Shown here: positions 7,319 to 9,986 of the stretch, in pieces
How positions within the stretch are numbered: the stretch's first letter is position 1
Layout: every line of letters begins with the position of its first letter
Assembly: GCA_003161515.1 (NCBI GenBank)
Contig: PMOH01000262.1
Coordinates: 1-9,986, forward strand
Direction of reading: 5' to 3'
Source of the DNA: Deltaproteobacteria bacterium
GTDB lineage: Bacteria; Desulfobacterota; Binatia; Binatales; Binataceae
DNA length: 9,986 nt
Program-made: the position numbers and the translations under genes
Notes under the pieces: model-generated
What the model was told of the DNA's origin: nothing
Database searches by the model: none
Seen by the model: the letters and a program-made list of their open reading frames with translations, nothing else

Positions 7319-8602
7319 ATGACCGCCAGTGAGGCGGCTGATCAGCTGGGCGTCAAGCTGGGCACGCTGTACGCCTACGTCAGCCGCGGATGGTTGAAAA
7401 GTTATCGGCGCAAAGTCGGACGCCAGGCCCTTTATCGCCGCGCCGACATCGAGGCGCTGCGCGGAGTCGTTTCCAACGAGCGCGGCCGTCGCGGACGCAG
7501 CCTGCCGGCCGCATCGACCTGGGTCACCGTCGCGCAACCCAAGAGCATCGACGACGGCGCGCCCGGCGTCATCGTCGCCGAGTCCGCGGTCAGCTCGATC
7601 AACGAAGGCAAGCTCGCCTACCGCGGTTATCCGATCGAGGAAATCGTCGCGCACGCGTCGTTTGAAGAGGTGTGCCTGCTGCTGTGGAGTGACGAGCGGC
7701 CCGTCGCCGAGGAAATCGCTGCGTTGCGTGCGGAGATTCACGGCGCGCAGATGCCCGTCTCTGTCGCCGAGGCGCTCGCCGCCGTCGGTGACGATGCGCC
7801 CCCGCTGCTGCGGCTCGAGGCCATGATGCCCAGCCTTGCCGCGTGGGATCGTCGCCAACCGCCGCGCACGCGAATCGATCGCGCCAAGCTGATCATCAGC
7901 CAGCTTCCGCTCGCGCTCGCGCAGCCGCCCGCTCCCGGCGCGCCCGGCGGACCCGGAATGGCCGGACGCCTGCTCGGATGGGTCCCCGGCTCGACCGCGT
8001 CCGAATGGGAAGTCGAGGCACTCGACCGCGTGCTGATCGCATGCGCCGAGCACGAGCTCAACGCCTCGACCTTCGCCGCCCGCGTGATCGCGAGCACCGG
8101 CGCCGACCTATTCGCCTCAGTGCTCTCGGCTTTGTGCTCGCTCAGCGGACCGATTCACGGCGGTGCGTGCGATCGCATCGAGGGGATGTTCGCCGAGCTC
8201 GAATCGGGCGCGCGGGTTGACGAATGCCTGGCCGCTTTCACTCGCGATCATCGGCTGCCTCCTGGCTTCGGTCACGCGATTTATCCGGACGGCGATCCGC
8301 GCGCCGCGCTGCTGCGGCAAGTCGCGCAGACCATCGCCAAGCACCGCGGCCGGCGCCTGTTCGAGACCGCGCAAAAGGTCGAGGGCAGTGTATCCAAACG
8401 CGATCGACTGCGTCCCAACCTCGACTTCTATCTCACCGTGTGCGTCCGCATGCTGGGCTTTCCGCGCTCGATGCCGGCCGCAATTTTCGCGATCGGCCGC
8501 GCCTCCGGATGGATCGCGCACGCGCTCGAGCAATACGCCGACAACCGCCTGATTCGCCCACGCATGCGCTATCGCGGCGCTCCGCTCCGTCACTGGGAGT
8601 AG
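7319..8602 (+). CDS. Citrate synthase-family protein with N-terminal helix-turn-helix domain
   Basis: 427 aa from ATG 7319. Residues 1 to about 60 form an excisionase/MerR-like helix-turn-helix (TASEAADQLGVKLGTLYAYV, then a basic stretch and LYRRADIEALR). The rest is a citrate synthase, beginning with the family block GKLAYRGYPIEEI. The three catalytic residues are present: His280 in GPIHGG, His319 in the signature GFGHAIYPDGDPR, and Asp369 in LDFYLTV. A Pro/Gly-rich insert (QPPAPGAPGGPG) interrupts the middle. The enzyme would condense acetyl-CoA or propionyl-CoA with an oxo-acid. The fused domain suggests DNA binding or autoregulation, which is inference. Similar HTH-citrate synthase fusions are, to my knowledge, known in bacterial genomes, so the architecture is uncommon rather than new. 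Start is uncertain: ATG 7316, ATG 7265 and GTG 7256 (with CGGAG 6 nt upstream) are in frame, but the HTH begins right at 7319. It ends in tandem TAG TAG and is followed by a possible terminator. Confidence 0.88.
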   Translation: MTASEAADQLGVKLGTLYAYVSRGWLKSYRRKVGRQALYRRADIEALRGVVSNERGRRGRSLPAASTWVTVAQPKSIDDGAPGVIVAESAVSSINEGKLAYRGYPIEEIVAHASFEEVCLLLWSDERPVAEEIAALRAEIHGAQMPVSVAEALAAVGDDAPPLLRLEAMMPSLAAWDRRQPPRTRIDRAKLIISQLPLALAQPPAPGAPGGPGMAGRLLGWVPGSTASEWEVEALDRVLIACAEHELNASTFAARVIASTGADLFASVLSALCSLSGPIHGGACDRIEGMFAELESGARVDECLAAFTRDHRLPPGFGHAIYPDGDPRAALLRQVAQTIAKHRGRRLFETAQKVEGSVSKRDRLRPNLDFYLTVCVRMLGFPRSMPAAIFAIGRASGWIAHALEQYADNRLIRPRMRYRGAPLRHWE

Positions 8603-8644
8603 TAGTTCCAGCTTCCGCAAAAATTACTACTGCAAGTTTTCTTT
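8598..8644 (+). terminator. Possible Rho-independent terminator after HTH-citrate synthase
   Basis: AGTAGTAGTT (8598-8607) can pair with AATTACTACT (8622-8631) to give a 10-bp stem with one G-U pair and a 14-nt loop. The first arm overlaps the stop codon. A T-rich run, TTTTCTTT, follows at 8637-8644. The stem is AT-rich and the T-run starts 5 nt after it, so strength is doubtful. Confidence 0.4.
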
Positions 8645-8672
8645 GACCCGGACTGCCGCACCGTCGTATTGA
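8643..8672 (+). promoter_or_regulatory. Weak candidate promoter for the zinc dehydrogenase
   Basis: TTGACC (8643-8648) matches a -35 at 5 of 6 positions. A poor -10, TATTGA (8667-8672), follows after 18 bp. The position, just upstream of the ribosome site at 8681, is sensible but the -10 is weak. Confidence 0.22.
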
Positions 8673-8680
8673 AGGTAGTC

Positions 8681-8685
8681 GGAGG
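8681..8685 (+). promoter_or_regulatory. Shine-Dalgarno GGAGG pointing to an ATC start at 8694
   Basis: GGAGG is followed by 8 nt and then ATC AAA GCG ATC GCA. No ATG, GTG or TTG lies in frame between the upstream stop (TAG 8676-8678) and GTG 8736. That GTG has no ribosome site of its own and is about 50 nt from this one. Confidence 0.7.
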
Positions 8686-8693
8686 TTTCGCAA

Positions 8694-9713
8694 ATCAAAG
8701 CGATCGCAAAGACCCGTCCCGCACCCGGCGCCGAAGTGATCGACGCGCCCGTGCCGGCGCCCACTGAATCGGCGCTGCTGGTTCGCGTCGGCGCGTGCGG
8801 CGTATGCGGCTCCGATTTGCACATCGTCGATTGGGAACTCGGCGCCGAGCGCATGGTCGCGCGGCTCCCGGTGATTCTCGGACACGAACCCGCCGGCGAA
8901 GTCGTCGAGGTTGGCGCGCGCGTCACAAATTTCAAGGTCGGCGATCGAGTCGCGCTCGATCCCTTCGGGCATTGTGGGCAATGCGGTCCTTGCCGCGCCG
9001 GCCGCTTCCATCTTTGCGCATCTCCGACCACGCTCTCGGGCGCGTTTGCCGAGTTCACCGTCGCGCCGGTCGGAAACGCGCACCTGGTTCCATCCACGAT
9101 GAACATCGAGCAAGCCGCGCTGCTCGAGCCCTTCGGCACCGGCCTTCATGCGGTCGAACAGTCATGTCTCAAGGCGGGCGATAGCGCCGTGGTCGAAGGT
9201 CCCGGGCCCATCGGCCTCAGCATCGCATTGGCGGCCCGCGCCCTCGGCGTCACCTCTATAGTGATGACGGGTCTCGCGGTTGATGCGGACCGCCTCGCAC
9301 TTGCGCGCACGATGGGCTTCAAAACCGTCACCGCCGGCGACCGCGATTGGTGCGATCAAGTGCGCGCGATGCTTCCGCCTGACGGCGCCGACGTCGTCTT
9401 CGATGCGGCCGGCGCGATTGATTCGCCGCGCGAACTGCTCCGCCGCGGCGGTCAGCTGGTCGAAGTCGGATGGCCCGCGCGCGATCTCAAGTCGGCCGAG
9501 CTGCGCGCGCTGTTTTTTCACGGCGTGACAATCATCAACTCGCGCATCCGCACCCCGGAAACCTGGCGCCGCGCAATCGCGATGGTCTCGAGCGGCGCCG
9601 TTGACTTACGTCCGATGGTCACCCATCGCTATTCTATCTCACACGGCCTCGAAGCCTTCGACCTCCTCCGCGAGCGCCGCGGAGTAAAAGCACTGATCAT
9701 CCCGAGCGATTAG
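8694..9713 (+). CDS. Zinc-dependent medium-chain alcohol/polyol dehydrogenase (threonine dehydrogenase-like), apparent ATC start
   Basis: 339 aa if read from ATC 8694, the usual length for this family. Catalytic-zinc motifs are GVCGSD (Cys38) and GHEPAGEVVEVG (His64, Glu65). Four structural-zinc cysteines follow at 94, 97, 100 and 108 (CGQCGPCRAGRFHLC). The LEPFGTGLHAVE segment and the Rossmann nucleotide motif GPGPIG (169-174) complete the fold. Members oxidise secondary alcohols, polyols or L-threonine with NAD(P)+; the substrate here is not determined. Start choice is the oddity. The residues IKAIAKTRPAPGAEV align with the first strand that normally begins MKA in this family, and a GGAGG lies 8 nt upstream, so ATC sits where ATG is expected. 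Numbering from it puts the zinc ligands within one residue of E. coli Tdh as I recall it. The first conventional start, GTG 8736, would drop 14 residues of the N-terminal strand. A point mutation or base-call error is possible. The stop lies within a palindrome shared with the downstream leader. Confidence 0.88.
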   Translation: MKAIAKTRPAPGAEVIDAPVPAPTESALLVRVGACGVCGSDLHIVDWELGAERMVARLPVILGHEPAGEVVEVGARVTNFKVGDRVALDPFGHCGQCGPCRAGRFHLCASPTTLSGAFAEFTVAPVGNAHLVPSTMNIEQAALLEPFGTGLHAVEQSCLKAGDSAVVEGPGPIGLSIALAARALGVTSIVMTGLAVDADRLALARTMGFKTVTAGDRDWCDQVRAMLPPDGADVVFDAAGAIDSPRELLRRGGQLVEVGWPARDLKSAELRALFFHGVTIINSRIRTPETWRRAIAMVSSGAVDLRPMVTHRYSISHGLEAFDLLRERRGVKALIIPSD

Positions 9714-9726
9714 CTATTAGCTAATC
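9708..9726. repeat. Perfect 9-bp inverted repeat with 1-nt centre, overlapping the dehydrogenase stop codon
   Basis: GATTAGCTA-T-TAGCTAATC is a perfect palindrome around position 9717. It includes the TAG stop at 9711-9713. The same stretch is a tandem ATTAGCT/ATTAGCT (9709-9715, 9716-9722), with a third ATTAGC at 9742-9747 just before the next start codon. As RNA it could fold into a 7-bp stem with a 5-nt loop, but no T-run follows, so a terminator is unlikely. An operator or an intercistronic mRNA hairpin is possible. Confidence 0.75.
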
Positions 9727-9736
9727 AGTAGTATTT

Positions 9737-9740
9737 GGAG
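9737..9740 (+). promoter_or_regulatory. Shine-Dalgarno GGAG of amidohydrolase gene
   Basis: GGAG sits 7 nt upstream of ATG 9748 in an AT-rich leader and supports that start. Confidence 0.65.
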
Positions 9741-9747
9741 AATTAGC

Positions 9748-9986
9748 ATGAAAGACGGATTCAAAATTGCCGATGTAGATACTCACTTGATGGAACCTGA
9801 CTATGTATTCGAACGGTACATCGATGAGCGCTACAAATCCGCGGCGCCAAAAATGGGTATTGCACCAGAATCCGGCCGACGCACGTTCCTGGTTGAAGGC
9901 GAACCGTTCACCCGCGAAAAAGGCAAATACCCGATGGCGGCGCCCGGCTTCCTCGACGCTGTCCGCAAAGCGATGAAGCGTTTCGA
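9748..9986 (+). CDS. Amidohydrolase-2 family metal-dependent hydrolase, N-terminal part (3' end outside window)
   Basis: 79 complete codons from ATG 9748, open to the window edge. The N-terminus KIADVDTHLMEPDYVFERYI carries the D-x-H metal-binding pair (Asp11 and His13) followed by the xEP segment. This is typical of the amidohydrolase-2 (PF04909-type) TIM-barrel hydrolases and decarboxylases. Family members hydrolyse or decarboxylate aromatic and related acids; the substrate is unknown, and the remaining metal ligands lie outside the window. The gene starts 34 bp after the dehydrogenase stop on the same strand, so co-transcription is plausible. Codons in its first part (AAA, ATT, GTA, ACT, TTG, CCT) are noticeably more AT-rich than in its neighbours. 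That may only reflect the usual relaxed 5' end. Confidence 0.8.
   Translation, partial: MKDGFKIADVDTHLMEPDYVFERYIDERYKSAAPKMGIAPESGRRTFLVEGEPFTREKGKYPMAAPGFLDAVRKAMKRF

Noticed and set aside
7202..8053. 283-codon open frame on the minus strand opposite the citrate synthase
   Set aside because: The plus-strand frame has all citrate synthase signatures. This one is a low-complexity Arg/Ala/Gly/Asp shadow with no ribosome site.
1..9986. CRISPR arrays, tRNA or rRNA genes, insertion sequences, phage attachment sites
   Set aside because: I saw no regularly spaced repeats, tRNA-like cloverleaf, transposase or terminal repeats. Nearly all of the window is accounted for by protein-coding genes.
9748..9986. 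Horizontal acquisition of the amidohydrolase, suggested by its AT-richer codons
   Set aside because: Only 79 codons are visible, and composition returns to GC-rich towards the window end. A relaxed 5' end explains it as well.

Overview
This window is GC-rich by eye and densely coding, with third positions dominated by G and C and almost no room between genes. It reads as chromosomal DNA from a GC-rich, probably uncultured soil-type bacterium. The gene mix is a class III CoA-transferase, a TldD/TldE pair, an LLM-class flavin oxidoreductase, a citrate synthase carrying a DNA-binding domain, a zinc dehydrogenase and an amidohydrolase-2 protein. That mix reminds me of Binatota or former 'Deltaproteobacteria' genomes, but this is inference and no marker gene is present. 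I see no rRNA, tRNA, IS element, phage gene or CRISPR.

Layout. (1) At the left edge, on the minus strand, lies the N-terminal 265 codons of a MoxR/RavA-type AAA+ ATPase whose C-terminus is outside the window (1-796). (2) Divergent from it is a tight plus-strand block, 918-5229: a formyl-CoA-transferase-like CoA-transferase, then TldD (HExxxH metallopeptidase) 2 bp later, then TldE overlapping TldD by one base. (3) Converging on that block with a 5-bp gap are two minus-strand genes: an LLM-class flavin-dependent oxidoreductase (5235-6305) and a class I SAM methyltransferase (6367-7161). Each has a recognisable sigma70-like promoter. (4) Divergent from the methyltransferase is a plus-strand citrate synthase homologue with an N-terminal helix-turn-helix and an intact catalytic triad (7319-8602), followed by a possible hairpin terminator. 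(5) Next comes a zinc-dependent medium-chain dehydrogenase whose natural start appears to be ATC rather than ATG (8694-9713). (6) At the right edge is the 5' end of an amidohydrolase-2 family gene, preceded by a short AT-rich perfect palindrome (9748-9986).

Working together. TldD and TldE are known to form one heterodimeric protease, and their coupled arrangement fits that. The remaining genes look like small-molecule catabolism (CoA thioesters, flavin or F420 redox, alcohol oxidation, hydrolysis), but the sequence does not tie them into one pathway. I found no convincing new multi-gene system. The points most worth a second look are the ATC start with its strong Shine-Dalgarno, the HTH-citrate synthase fusion, the CoA-transferase/TldD/TldE operon and the palindrome between the last two genes.
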